From Siphlonurus alternatus (lineage: Eukaryota > Arthropoda > Insecta > Ephemeroptera > Siphlonuridae): a stretch of 64,000 nt of DNA. The DNA is taken from NCBI GenBank assembly GCA_949825025.1, contig OX463784.1:6579431-6643430 (forward strand), read 5' to 3'. This document shows positions 36,582 to 48,973 of the stretch, in pieces. The position numbers and the translations under genes are program-made. The notes below the pieces were generated by a model that saw only the letters and a list, made by a program, of their open reading frames with translations, had not been told where the DNA came from and did no database searches. Positions within the stretch are counted from its first letter, which is position 1; every line of letters begins with the position of its first letter.

Positions 36582-36993
36582 GGGCATTGGGTGTAGCACC
36601 GGTAGTTGGCAACACTGACGTATCTTCACCATGTTAATTTTTTATCATTGCTCCTCGGAGTAGTTTTTATGCTAGAGCTAAGCTGATTGCTGTAGTATCA
36701 AGATAATTAGTAACCCAAGTGCACAATTTGGCTAAATAAAGCCTGATTTAAAGAAAAGTATTTTTTTTTTATATTTTAGAAAAACGCATGTAAATTTAAA
36801 AAATTACTAAAAAATACTTTTCTTTAAATCAGGCTTTATTTAGCCAAATTGTGCACTTGGGCTACTAATTATTTTGATACTACAGCAATCAGCTTAGCTC
36901 TAGCATAGAAATTACTCCGAGGAGCAATGATAAAAGATTAACATGGGGAAGATACGTCAGTGTTGCCAACTACCGGTGCTACACCCAATGCCC
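36582..36993. mobile_element. 412-bp TTAA-flanked long-hairpin MITE (piggyBac-like)
   Basis: Ends gggcattgggtgtagcacc and ggtgctacacccaatgccc are exact complements, and TTAA borders both (36578-36581 and 36994-36997). The arms continue for about 190 bp each (gttggcaacactgacgta, ttgctcctcggagtag, tttggctaaataaagcctga) around an A/T loop. The arms are nearly identical, so the copy is young. The TTAA target fits the piggyBac superfamily. Confidence 0.85.
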
Positions 36994-37790
36994 TTAAAAT
37001 AATATTATAATTTTTAATTTTTGTAACATATTTTTAACTGCACTCGTGAAAGATGAATACCTCTGGACAGCATAAAATTTACTGTGCTCTGTTAACACGC
37101 AGACAATGGCTACATTTTTTTCACCCATTTCCCAAAAATTATTATTATTATTATTATTTTTTTTTTCCTTTTGGAGCTTTAGTAAATTAATAAATTATAC
37201 ATCACATTTGAATATACATCACACTTATTGTATTTAGTGCCTTGGTTATGTAACCGTTGCTAAATAAATATTAATTTGAATTTGAACTGACCGAAGGTGT
37301 ACCTCAGAAGTAATGGGAAATGTATTCGTTGATGGATGGATTACATCACATTTTCGGGAACAACTGGAGAAATTTGTACTAATTCAAATACATTTATAAA
37401 GTACTCACAAGAAAAATAATTATACATAAAATAAATGCTATGGTCACTCATACTCCAAATAAATCAATTAAACTTCTTGTTCAATTTCAGACTTCAGTAC
37501 TTAAAATATTGCATTTGATAATTTTAAACTTAGATAAAATATTTAATAAATTGTCACTTCTTTCATTTGAACATATCAAAATATTAAATATTTGATAGCG
37601 CATTGAAATTAACTAACAAATAAATTAATTTATTATTACTAATGAAATGAACACTCATTTTAAATTTGATATATTTAATAAAATCTACAAATCACTTCAT
37701 TCACCAATTACAATAAAAATTCATATTTCATCAAATTAAAACACGTATATTTATAAGTATATCCGGTATTAAATTTTAATTTAATTTGAC

Positions 37791-37798
37791 TATATAAA
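37791..37798 (+). promoter_or_regulatory. Candidate TATA box
   Basis: TATATAAA followed by an unusually GC-rich 120 bp (cagcgcacatgacctgccat onward), which stands out in this AT-rich region. A gcatcaaag initiator-like word is 38 bp downstream. This could be the promoter and 5' untranslated exon of the gene coding at 39463, about 1.6 kb away. The 5' exon boundary is not determined. Confidence 0.35.
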
Positions 37799-39098
37799 CA
37801 GCGCACATGACCTGCCATAGTGCGCATCAAAGCCTTGGGTATATAGGCAACCTGTAAAGCTCGTGTAACATCGGTAGAGTTCGTATAGTGGTGGTCTGTG
37901 TTGCTTCATAGCAGACTAAAAACGTTCAGAAAGCTTCTTCATATATACCTGCGTACTATACATATAACAACATCACCTCGTATTAACGCTTTGATTATAA
38001 AAATACGTAACATTTTAGAGTGAAGTTTTTCTTTTTTTTATATATATAATTGACGATGAGGATTCTTTTGAAGATTTGAAAAAGTGATGTGATTTTTTTT
38101 TGTGCGTGACTTTTTGTTTTGTTTATAAGAATTATAAGTGATAAAAAGTGGTGTGATTTATTATTTTAAGTATGAAATATTTTTGTATTAGTTTTATTTT
38201 TAATAATATTTATTTTGAATCATATTTAAAAAATGCAATAATTAATTATAGATATTAAATTTATAAGAGATTTTTATAAGTGGAGTAGGGAATTTTTATT
38301 TTGACAAGCAAGGCTTAAAAAGTATTTTAAAGTTTTAAAATTTTCAAAATATTACCAGTTAAAAGACAAAGCCTTGTGTATTTAAAATATAAGCTCCTGT
38401 TTTTTTTACTTAATAATTAATAAAATAACCAATGCAAAAGCTTTTTTTAAAAAAATATGTTCCATATTTACTAGAGATAACAAAATATAAGATAATTTTT
38501 GAAAACATAATAGACTTTAAAACGATGTTGGTGATTACTGACGGTGATATTTAAGAGTTCTTCAAAGTTAATTCTTTTAGCTGCAAGTTGCCAATTGTTA
38601 ATGACATACCAGAGCTAAGTTTAGATCAGCCAGATTTTTTTTTCTTAGTTTGTTTTGTTTGAAATTGCAGCTGTTTACGCTTGATTTTATTTTAGTCGTT
38701 AGCTAAGTCTAATGAGGGAGATTTTTTAATTAAAATTAAATATCACCAATTAAAATGCAAGCTAAACTACGTACTTAGTTTATAGTTAAACAAAAGTTGG
38801 AAAGAGAATTTTTAAAATTAAAAATTTATTGTCATAAAATTAATTGCCAATTAGAAAAAGGTTACTAAAATTACATTTTTTTTGTTGTTTAAAAAAAACA
38901 ACAAAGAAACGTTCTTTGACAAAATTCGTAATTCAATAAGACAACTTAAAAAAAAAATATTAGAATTTATTTAAAAAGCGAGACAGTGGGAGAGAAAGAG
39001 AGAGGGAGAGAGAGAGAAATTAAGAAAAATAAATATTTAAAATCTTCCATTCAATTTATAAAGATAAATATTTTTTTTTAAAAAAGCTTTTGTATTAA

Positions 39099-39409
39099 GG
39101 TAGAGATAACACGTGTGCCCAATGTTAATAAAAATCACATTCATGAAAATTTTCAAAAAAAAAAAAAAAAATTAAAATATTATCCTTTACATACCTTATC
39201 AGTATTATAGGGTAAAATATCAGGTATATACAAAAACGAGTTATTATAGTGAACTTTAAAAATATAAATAACTCGAAAAGTAGCTGTTTTTTTTGCATAC
39301 CTGATATTTTACCTACTGATAAGGTATGTAAAAGAGAACATTCTAAATTTTTTCCCCTATAATTTTCATGAATTTGATTTTTATTAACATTGGGCGTGTT
39401 ATCTTTACC
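39099..39409. mobile_element. 311-bp TTAA-flanked MITE sharing family E termini
   Basis: Ends ggtagagataacacg and gtgttatctttacc lie between TTAA at 39095-39098 and 39410-39413. The inner arms (cccaatgttaataaaaatca, ctttacataccttatcagta and complements) differ from the 22645 element, so only the termini are shared. It ends about 25 bp before the exon acceptor at 39434. Confidence 0.8.
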
Positions 39410-39434
39410 TTAATTATTGTATTCATTATTACAG

Positions 39435-39839
39435 TAAGACTACATAAACAATAATAATTAAAATGGCAAGTCAACCAATTGAAGTTAAGATATCTGAAGC
39501 ATCCGAAGAAGAAGATGAAACTTTGATGTCACCTGTAATGGCTACATCGTCATCTTATACGTCATCTACACGTCATTACGCTGGTTCTAATGACGAATTC
39601 ACGTCTCCTGCTAGTTGTTCAGCGCCCTCTTCTCACTTTACTCCCGTTACAATGTCTGAAATAGGACGAGAAGGAAGACAGTGGTTAACTACAAGAAGTG
39701 CTAGAAGGATCGACTGTCGTTCTATGGAAAGTTTACGTCAACAATCATCAACAACTTCATCATCAATACATTTATCAACAACTAGTAATAATACTTTACG
39801 GTCTATGGAAAGTTTAAGAAGTACAAGTATAGAATCAAC

Positions 39840-39876
<37 letters not shown>

Positions 39877-40322
39877 TTATTAACTGCAACAAGATATACT
39901 GGTAATAATGATGGTAAATATAAATCTAATTCTGAAAGAGATATGAGAAAAATTGTTGCATCTTCTGTTGAAGCAAGATCATTAGAAAATTTAGAGAGAG
40001 AAATTCGTATGTTAGGTGGTAAACGAAGAGCTGTTTCAGGTGAAGAATCTTTATTTAATAATCAAATTATACCTGGTCCTTCATTTTTAAATACAAGTTT
40101 TGAACCAAAAACAGTTGGTCAACGAAGACATATAGTACCCCAACATTTATCACTACCTGGGAACGAGAATATGAGAAGATTAACTATATTATCTCCTCAT
40201 TCTCCACAACCTGAAATGTTTCATATGAGTGCTACGATGTGTACTTTAAAAACAAGGAGAAAAAAAGCAATTGTGTTACCTAAGTTGATTCTACCAAGGA
40301 GTGAAAGTGATGTGTTTATCGA
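39435..40322 (+). CDS. Coding exon of an unrecognised gene (N-terminal, disordered, poly-Gln)
   Basis: An acceptor (attattacag) precedes 28 bp of leader and then the ATG at 39463; the coding part runs 39463-40322 and ends at a consensus donor (cga then gtaagt), splitting a codon after two bases. The 287-residue segment starts MASQPIEVKISEASEEEDET, then has Ser/Thr-rich sequence, a poly-Gln run near residues 127-138, and three related motifs RSMESLR (near 86-92), RSMESLR (near 113-119) and RSLENLE (near 172-178). The C-terminal part is basic (KTRRKKAIVLPKLILPRSES). No membrane segment is seen. The composition suggests an intrinsically disordered N-terminus of a cytoplasmic signalling or scaffold protein, but I do not recognise the family. 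No next exon is visible downstream in the window. Confidence 0.8.
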
Positions 40323-42300
40323 GTAAGTAAATATTTTTTAATTATTTTTATTATTATTTAATTAATTTTTATAAAAATTATTTTTTTTTTACTAGTATTG
40401 ATGATTGAAAAATAAGACAGTTATGTTAAGATATTCAGTATAGACAAGTATTAAGAGGCAATGCCAATGCAATCCGTGAGTCGGAAACCTGCCATCATTC
40501 ATAATTGATTAGTAATGAGAAAGAGTGAAAGAATCTATGATTATTAAATATTTCTTACGAAAAATAATAATACTATTCACAGAGTAATAAATATTTAAAA
40601 TTTAAAGAAATCACCTTTATTAATTTACCTCTCTACTAAAACAACATTATATTATAATCAAAGCTACATACGATAGTCCTATATCAAATTTCTGTAATTG
40701 CATTAATAACACATATTATACATAGCTCTTGTATGATACACACTTACGCAGTGTCAGCAATTATAATTGAGTTTTGGTTGTTATAAATTCAAAATTATTG
40801 AATGTAACGTGAAATACAATTAATTAACATCATGATTGTATTGTGAAGGATCATATTACAACATAACTTTCATTTTAATTTTAATGCTTCATGCTCTTAT
40901 TTCATATATAGAATAAAGGCACAGTGTTTTGTTGAAATATAAAGTTCTAATTAAAAATTTAAATGTTTTTTTTTTATTTACATAAATATAATATTTCATT
41001 CTGAATAAAACCAATATTTGAAATTTATTTTATTTCTATTTGTTGACGATACGTACATTTTTTTAATTGTAATAAATATTTTTTTTTATTTGTTTGTTTT
41101 ATTTTCAATAAATGTAATATTTTTTTTAAATAAAACAAACATTTTTTATTTTATTGTTTATTTCAAATTTTAAAATAGGTAACCTTATATTTGAAAACTA
41201 ACATAGTTATAGAACTTTAACAGTTAATAATTGTGAACCATTTTATTAATAGAATATTATCGTATATTCTTGATAATAAATCTTGTAAATTGCTGGAAAT
41301 TATTTATGGTTATGGATGGTCCTAAATGCTTATAAATTACACTAAAAGTTATTTCATTATTATAATCTTGAATAAACGTTGCTTTTATTTCTATTTTGGG
41401 GTTTCCAACATATTAAAGAGACATTAAAAAAAATCACATGTTCAAAATATGTATAAAATCTGGCTACTAAAATGAGTCATTTGACCGAAACGTTTTTATT
41501 TAGTAAAAAAGCTTGCAACAAAAAATGCAACTTCCAACACTTTTAAATTACACTGCTGCGGTTTTAAGTTTTTTTTTAAGTAAAAACATGTGTCAAGTCT
41601 GCATGATAGAGTGCTATACCAAACCACTCTTGTCATACTCCATGACTAATTCTATTTCTGATAAAAAATTTCGCTCAAAAGTTCAGAAACTTTTTCATTT
41701 TTAGTGTAATTACATGAAATACCGTTGTACCGTACCTACGTGCGTTTAACACGTGTTTTTTATGCAAACGACTGTACAACATATATTACCGTAGTAGGCA
41801 GACTCTGACGTAAAAAGACATTGTGTACTTAAGGATGTTAATGCGTCACTCTCGAACTAGAGCCGTGACTCAGTTTAGTTTGGAATTAACCTTCATATAA
41901 AATATCGCATAAAAATGATTTAAAATTGCAAATAATAATTCAAATTTATTTAATTTTTATAAATTGTTTATTAAAATATATTATATAATATTTGAAAATA
42001 TCAATTATTTTTTATAATAATTATTGCATGTATATTTAAGTTCAATTGATTTTCAATTAAAACAGATTTTTTTTTTTGTTAATTGAAGAAAAAATATATA
42101 AATTAACTCTTCTTGACACATGAATTCATAACTTGGAAATAACATGTAAAGGTTCTTTTCTTCTTTGAATTTTTTTGAATTTAAATGAATTAAGATTTTG
42201 TATTACGTAGCAAATAAAAATGCCTGTTTTATTTTAATTTCTAAATGAGTACATGAAAAAACACTTTTTTTACATTTATAAGGTTTTAAAACCTTTCTAT
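40323..42300 (+). other. Start of a long intron, AT-rich, nothing recognised
   Basis: It follows the donor at 40323. There is no coding frame with splice signals in phase and no clear repeat. The intron assignment depends on the gene continuing beyond the window. Confidence 0.5.
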
Positions 42301-42309
42301 AGTTTTTAA

Positions 42310-42722
42310 ATGTCCCCACCGTTCATATTAGGCTTGTTCGTAAACCCTGCTCTGTGTACACATTCTACACCCAATCGACCTTATATCGCATGTACATAAG
42401 GTCGATTGGGTGCAGAAAGTGTACACCGAGCAGGGTTTACGAACAGGCCTAGTATGTTAAAAAAAAAAAAAACGTGAATTCGTAAGAACATTTTTTAAGG
42501 AAAATTCTTTTACGGAACTTTGGTCCACACTGAAAAATACAGTTGAATATTTAGATTTTTTTACTTGATTTATAACCGAGGGAATTTAAAAAACACTTCA
42601 CTTCATTTTCAAGTGTAAGATGGACCTTAGCGACACAAATGAGCATCGTGAAGCGCACTCACTGGAAGCCTCTTTTGGTGACACATTAGCAACAATTAGT
42701 CCATGTAAATGGTGTCGCGGCA
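42310..42722. repeat. Dispersed repeat, family J copy 1
   Basis: The blocks aaggaaaattcttttacgga, acactgaaaaatacagt and atggaccttagcgacacaaa followed by tgagca align in order with 60160-60435. The function and class are unknown. A MITE interrupts it at 42329-42452. Confidence 0.65.
42329..42452. mobile_element. Palindromic MITE inserted in family J repeat
   Basis: The arms ggcttgttcgtaaaccctgc and gcagggtttacgaacaggcc pair, as do acccaatcgaccttat and ataaggtcgattgggt, leaving a small loop. The flanking family J sequence (ccccaccgttcat, then poly-A) corresponds to uninterrupted sequence at 60.17-60.20 kb. Confidence 0.8.
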
Positions 42723-43968
42723 ATTCTGACTTTTACAACTAAAAAACAAACAGAATTGGTTTGTTCATTAAAATTGATTTAGAATAAAAAAAAATAATGG
42801 AAGAATTATTTAGCATTGCTAAAACAATTTATTTTTTATTGTATTCAACTTAAAATTTTATTTTTTTAAAGTTTGAAAAATAAATTAATATACAAGAATT
42901 AATTCATTAATTAAGTTTAGTTAAGTAATTTATTTTATCATTTACTATATGTATGGTTTAGTTTTTTTTAAAAAATAAAACTAAAATCATGGAAACAATT
43001 TTACGTTCCAGATTAATGGTATGCATTATACTTGACTGCTCTGTTACATATTATAGTAGCATAAAAAAGCCACATTCATTTTAAATTATATTACAATAGT
43101 TAATTTATAATGTAAAGTTATTATTGTGAAAGTGATAGTATTATTAATTAAAGGAAAATAAATAAATTTTATAGTTTTTAAATAAAAAGTCAATCACAAT
43201 ATTTTTGGCAAAATTCAGATTAATCACTCTAAACTTATTGATGACATCAGAGGCGTCACAAGTTTTTGTTAATTACTAAAAATACACCTGAGAGACATTA
43301 CAATAGATATAGATGATAAAATCATTCATTTAATTGTACAATGTAACTAAATATGTTGCGTGTTCAATCAAATTTGAATCCTACGTAATATAATCAAAAG
43401 CACGGCCTTTAAAATTATATACATATAAAATATTGTTAAATATATTTTACGAGGGTGTATTCTTTGATTTCAATAGGTTTAAAATGTCATAGGCATCAAT
43501 TTTTCTTTTGAAGTCGATTGAAAACGTGTTCTTTGTAATTTATAAAAAATCACGTAAAAAGCGTGCGTGGGACAACTTGAGAATTTTTATCACGATGGAA
43601 GCTTTTATTTAAATTAATTTTCATACTCTCTGACAATTCTCGTGTCACAATTTTCATTGTTGTTTTTTAGAGAACAATATCAGTAATTGTTATGTAAAAA
43701 ATTGTTGTGGTTTACTTTACAAAATTTGAGTGCTACATTATGGAGGTTGTAGTATTTTAATTTCGAGAAAAAAAAAATGAATGAGTCTTATACTGTAAAG
43801 GATAAGTGCAATGTCAATAAAGTGTGACAAAAACATTATGTAAACCTTTGGGCATCATTAGTGTTATCATTACCTCATTTTTTTTGTAGCTTAAAGCGAA
43901 AAATATTTTGCAATTTTAAAAGTGTTAAAAAAAAGTCATTATGTTCGCGGTTAATCTCTGGTTTGTTT

Positions 43969-43970
<2 letters not shown>

Positions 43971-44045
<75 letters not shown>
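43971..44045. repeat. (TC)n microsatellite
   Basis: About 70 bp of tc dinucleotide with one interruption near the end. Confidence 0.97.
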
Positions 44046-44576
44046 ATTTTTCTCGTAATTTTTGACCCTATAAGAGCATTGTTAAAATAAATAAGTGCTC
44101 TAAGTCACAAAAGGGTATTTTATTTTTAACATCATGTGTGGGTGTTTTGAGTAAGTTTTTAAAATATATGTCAAAATTTGTATACATGCTTGATTTTAAA
44201 ACATTGCTCCAATACTGTTATACAGAATTTTTTACATATATATCATCACAACTTAAAATTGTGAATATATATCAGTGTTGCTTATGCTAGTGCTATACAA
44301 TCAAATCCTTAAAAAAAAAATCTAAAGGGTTCTATCATCCCCCTTATATTTTTCGGATTAAAGTGCAATAGCTGTTCGTTCCTACAATTCCACAAGACTG
44401 CAAGTTTTAAAGAGTTTAGGTAACGCTTGAGCTTTTTCAAGTAGCATAATTAAAGCTGAGCATTAAAATGGCCCTCTTTGTAACACAAAGTGTTAGTTTA
44501 TATATAAGGGGAGTTTTCACACTTAAATTGACACATGTAATTGGAAACATACGTTATATAAATTCAACAGTACCAC

Positions 44577-44730
44577 ATCGTTCCTCATCCGCAATAATGA
44601 GCTATCTTCTTACCATAATTTCGTTGCAATATAGAGCTATTTAAACCCTATTTTATATACCGAATTACAGCTCATATGCGCTCACATAAAATAGCAGATA
44701 GCTCGATATTCCGGTCGAAGGACGATATAA
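44577..44730. mobile_element. MITE-like element, family A copy 4
   Basis: Ends atcgttcctcatccgcaata and ggtcgaaggacgatata. The interior ataatgagctatcttcttac and aaatagcagatagctcgata are as in the other copies. Confidence 0.7.
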
Positions 44731-44734
44731 TAAG

Positions 44735-46255
44735 CGAGTTGATTATAATTATAGTGTACAATACAATCTGTAAGGACATCAAAATTTTCTATAAAATATT
44801 TTTTGAACTCTTGATATTTTGGTATTAATTCATTTTCTACCATCTATGTTAACACAAATTTGAAATTTAAAAATTAAAACAAAAATTATTTTAACTCTTT
44901 TTCTATAAACAAAACTAACTTTTTTTTTTCTTTTTTTTTGTAGCGCTTTATAAATATTGACGAAGTCCTATAGCACTGCAAAAATATGTTTAAATTACTT
45001 TGAAATTTTTACTATAATTCACATATCAGTTTAAAAAAATCATTTTAATTTTTTTAAGGTCCAATTTACTAGCTCCCTTTTTCGTCTGTAAAGACAAATT
45101 ACATCCTCTTATTAAATATAAAACAATATTTGAGTTTGAAAGTCCTTAGTTTCACAAACTTTTTTGTTTAATTTATAAGTAAATCTCAAGTTACATGTAA
45201 CTCTTTTACAGAGGTACAAATCCTACATTGTATTTATTTAGCTCCTGCAAGATATTTCTTGCAAAGTAATCGTAAAAAAAAAAAATCAACAACATAACTC
45301 AAAGATGAGAATGCATTATGCAATTCATTTTGGAAACATAAAAAGCAATGATTTGGCAAAATTGTTTTTATAAGAATTATTTACAAATATAGAGACGATT
45401 CATGGTTATTACGTTTTGCCACAGATTAATGTTAATTAAACTTCATGCGATGCTATCATATGTAGGAAAGCCTAATTATGACACTGTAATAATATTCAAG
45501 GATAAGCATTCATTATAATTTGAACGTTTCTCTAATTACTATTTTCATGTTTGAACCTCAAAATATCGGTCATTAGAAATATTAACTTTGCACAGTACAA
45601 TTATTTTTATATTTGTATTACATTAACGCAATGCACATTGAAATAACTAATAATTATTATTAAATATTTTTATTTCTAATGGATTTTTATAATACAGCAC
45701 TCTCAACTCCCTTAATGATTTTACAATTAGTGTGCTTATGCCATTTCAGTATATATATTTTTAATAGTTTTTTTTTTTTCATATCCTTGAAATTAAATTT
45801 GGGTGCAAAATCAAACATTACCAATCAAAATGGAAACAAATCATTGGATGGGCGCTTTTCTCATGAATGAGGTTAATGAAGGTACGAAAAGAATGAATTT
45901 ATAAAATTTAATACACTATATTATTTTAACAGTCTAACTTATAATATCAAATTGTTTTTATTTAATGTAGACAACATTAAAATAACAAATGTAAAAAAAT
46001 TATAAATAATAATAAATATTTAACATTTTTTTAATAAATATAAAATTATTTTAAAAATATTTTTCCTTAATGAAAACGTTTAAATTTATTTATTAAACAA
46101 ATACATTTTTTGTAACTAATGTAGTCTGAGGAAATTCAAACATAGAGCAAATGTTAATAGAAATATTTTATTCTGTTTATTACAAAAAATATCAACCTCA
46201 AAATACTTTTGTAAAATGTATGTAGATTTTATTATATCCCATGGCACTGGTCTAC
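44735..46255. other. AT-rich non-coding DNA
   Basis: No repeat or coding frame that I can support. Short A/T homopolymers only. Confidence 0.5.
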
Positions 46256-46594
46256 CATTTGTATACTATACACATTAAGATAACCGGAACTAAAACTACC
46301 CCCCTCTGACTTGTCATAAAAAAAGGGGCTAAGTTCACCCACGCCTCCATTCTGAATAACAACACCCACAGACAGAACATGAGAAAGGTATACGTAAGCT
46401 TCATTATGTAAATTTACAAACTACTGTCGCAATTTGCTAGCACTAATGACTTTATATAAGCCAAGTTGGTCATTACCAAGTCGGTTCTTTGTTTATGTAC
46501 ACCAACCGTCAAAAGTTTCTTATCCTCAATGTACTAGCTCTCAATTAGCAGGGTCCTTTTAATCATCCGGAAGATGATTAATGACATCATCTAA

Positions 46595-46730
46595 CAGGTA
46601 CCGACCCTCCAGACTTAGGTTTCCACGGTTTCTTAAGTCACAACTATACTAAGGTTCATATTTAACTTGGTTTTCATCGGAAACACTCAGATGTACTTCG
46701 GTTCGGCTCAGCCAATGAAGTTCTTTGTTA
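46595..46730 (-). repeat. SINE relic joined to dispersed repeat L
   Basis: The words accctccagacttaggtttc and cacggtttcttaagtc resemble the SINE central domain. They are followed by actaaggttcatatttaact and tcggaaacactcagatgtac, a block shared with 53031-53095 (family L). Confidence 0.45.
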
Positions 46731-47398
46731 GAAATAATGCACCAATGACTGAAGACGTTACAAACACAACGAAAACCAAACTAAATGTGAAAAAGAGTAT
46801 AGGTAAATGCTGAGATATACACGTCATGAAATTGTGTTTTGTTTAGTACCATACTCTCCCAAATCATAAAGAAGTGAAAGTGGTATTGTTCAATTAAAAT
46901 ATAAGATTATAACTACATTATTTTCTGTCAATGATAAAGTTTATAAATTATTCTATAAATGAATTATTTTTATTATTTAAATGTTTTTGTTGACATGTTT
47001 AATACTGCTTGAACTTTAGAAATGACTCAAAATTCTATAAACAATATAGGTAAATTCCACAAAGAATTATGAACTTTAAATATAATTATATTATCCAGTA
47101 TCTAAAAACTAGGTTTAGTTTTTGAACATAATACGGTATTTAAAGCTACACAGTTTTTGTAAATGTGTGATAATATTTTCAAAACTGCAACTATTATGTA
47201 GGCTATAATAGGTGGAATATAAATTTCTATAATAGGTAGAGGTCTGGAAAGTTACTCTTTGTCAATTTATAAACGTTATCATGGAAATTATAGAGGCGTG
47301 GAGTACACTTGAACTCATTATGTGTGGTTAGAAGGAAGCCCTTTAAACTGCAAATTTTCATATCTATGTCCCTTGTGGCTTATAAATAATGTTCGAAG

Positions 47399-48458
47399 TA
47401 GGGCTGTAAATTTTAACCGGTTGATTAACCATCCGGTTAAAATCCCACGGTTAATCGTTTTCATAAAACACTGTTACTCGAGGTTACGGTTAATTTAACC
47501 ATTTAACCGAACTTTGATTAAAATTGAAAATTGACCGATAGTCAATTTTAACCGTTTCTAGCCGTGTCATATGTTTAAGCACTTGTAACTGCGGTTAATT
47601 CTTTTTATGAATTTTTAAAATGCAAAAAAAAAATAATTGACACGTGAATTCCATTCAGGATATAAAAGGTATTTGACCATCCTCTCAAACATAACAATTT
47701 ATTATATATACATATCATTTACCTATATTTTTGACAATGTAAGTTGAACTATTGTTCAACTTCCATTTTTAGGTAATCAACTAAAAAACATATTTTATGA
47801 ACTATAACAAAGAAAAAAGGGAATTCGAGTGTCATTCTCAAAAAAAATATATTATAATATGATATATAGAGAACAGTTCAGAAAATAATTAAATTTCTCA
47901 ATTCATCCCCCCCCCCCTCCCCCACACACAAAAATAGAATGCAATCGTGACACTGTGAAAAGTAACCATATTCAATAATGCATGTTAAATAAACAATATC
48001 AATATTAACAACAATAATTGATTAAAGATATTTATGTTATAATTTTTAATGTTATACTTTATACTTTATAATAATAAAATCCATTAGCTGTTATTTTGAT
48101 TTTAATGTTTTTAATTAATGTATGATGTTGATAAAAGGAAGAATAATATTCTATATTCAGTTTTGTGTATGCAATATTAATGGTATTTGTATTAAATATA
48201 TCTTAATTTAACGTGATAATTGCCAAAAAAATAACCGATGGCGCAGAGTTAACCGTTTCGGTTAAATTAACCGATCAAATAAATTCAAATAATTAACCGA
48301 TCGAATAAAATTAACCGATATCGATTAGACGGTTTTTTTAATCGATCAAACATTTTCAGAATTCTTGGCGGTTTTTAATCGAACTTCGGTTTGATTAAAA
48401 ACCGGTTAAAAGTTGACGGTCACCGGTTAAACATTTTTCTCGGTTATTTACAGCCCTA
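47399..48458. mobile_element. 1,060-bp hAT-type non-autonomous transposon with 8-bp target duplication
   Basis: The ends tagggctgtaaat and atttacagcccta are exact 13-bp inverted repeats. The 8-mer gttcgaag occurs directly on both sides (47391-47398 and 48459-48466). An 8-bp duplication with a short TIR is the hAT signature. Both subterminal zones are packed with ccggttaa/ttaaccg words (for example aaccggttgattaaccatcc), as in transposase-binding repeats. The interior is AT-rich without a transposase frame, so it depends on a source elsewhere. The perfect duplication suggests recent insertion. Confidence 0.9.
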
Positions 48459-48807
48459 GTTCGAAGTGTCTCTAGTTGTACAATTTAGTTCACGAGGTCA
48501 CACAATGGTGGCAGCACAATAGATTCGCTAGAGGCTTACATTGCGTATACATAAACTAGATAAATGTAGTAAAATAATATTGTTATAGGTACTAACATTA
48601 GCAATTTAAATTTTAGTATTTTAAAATATATAAAATGTATCTATAAACATTGATAATATGAATATTTTGTATCAGGTTGTTGTTGTTTTTTGTATGCGAA
48701 TATATTGTATATTATTTCTATAAATCGATATTTCAACAATAGGCACTGTTGCGAAAGCATTATGTTTCGTAAATACAGTGATGTATTAAATTTAAGGGAT
48801 GTGACTT

Positions 48808-48966
48808 AAGCCTATATTACACGATACAATTTCTCTGATTATTGTTTACAATTTCTCCTTGCAAGAAAATTTCCTCTTAATACAAACAAATGGAGATTAA
48901 ATTTTCTTGTAAAAAAAAAATATTTTATACAATAATCAGAAAAATTGAATCGTGTAATACCAGCTT
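48808..48966. mobile_element. MITE, family F copy 2
   Basis: Ends aagcctatattacacgatac and gaatcgtgtaataccagctt match copy 1 at 32375-32526 throughout, including the small internal hairpin region around acaaacaaatggag. Confidence 0.75.
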
Positions 48967-48973
48967 TAGAATA

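Noticed and set aside
43861..44058. Plus-strand frame ending in Ser-Leu repeats
   Set aside because: It is a translation of the TC microsatellite.
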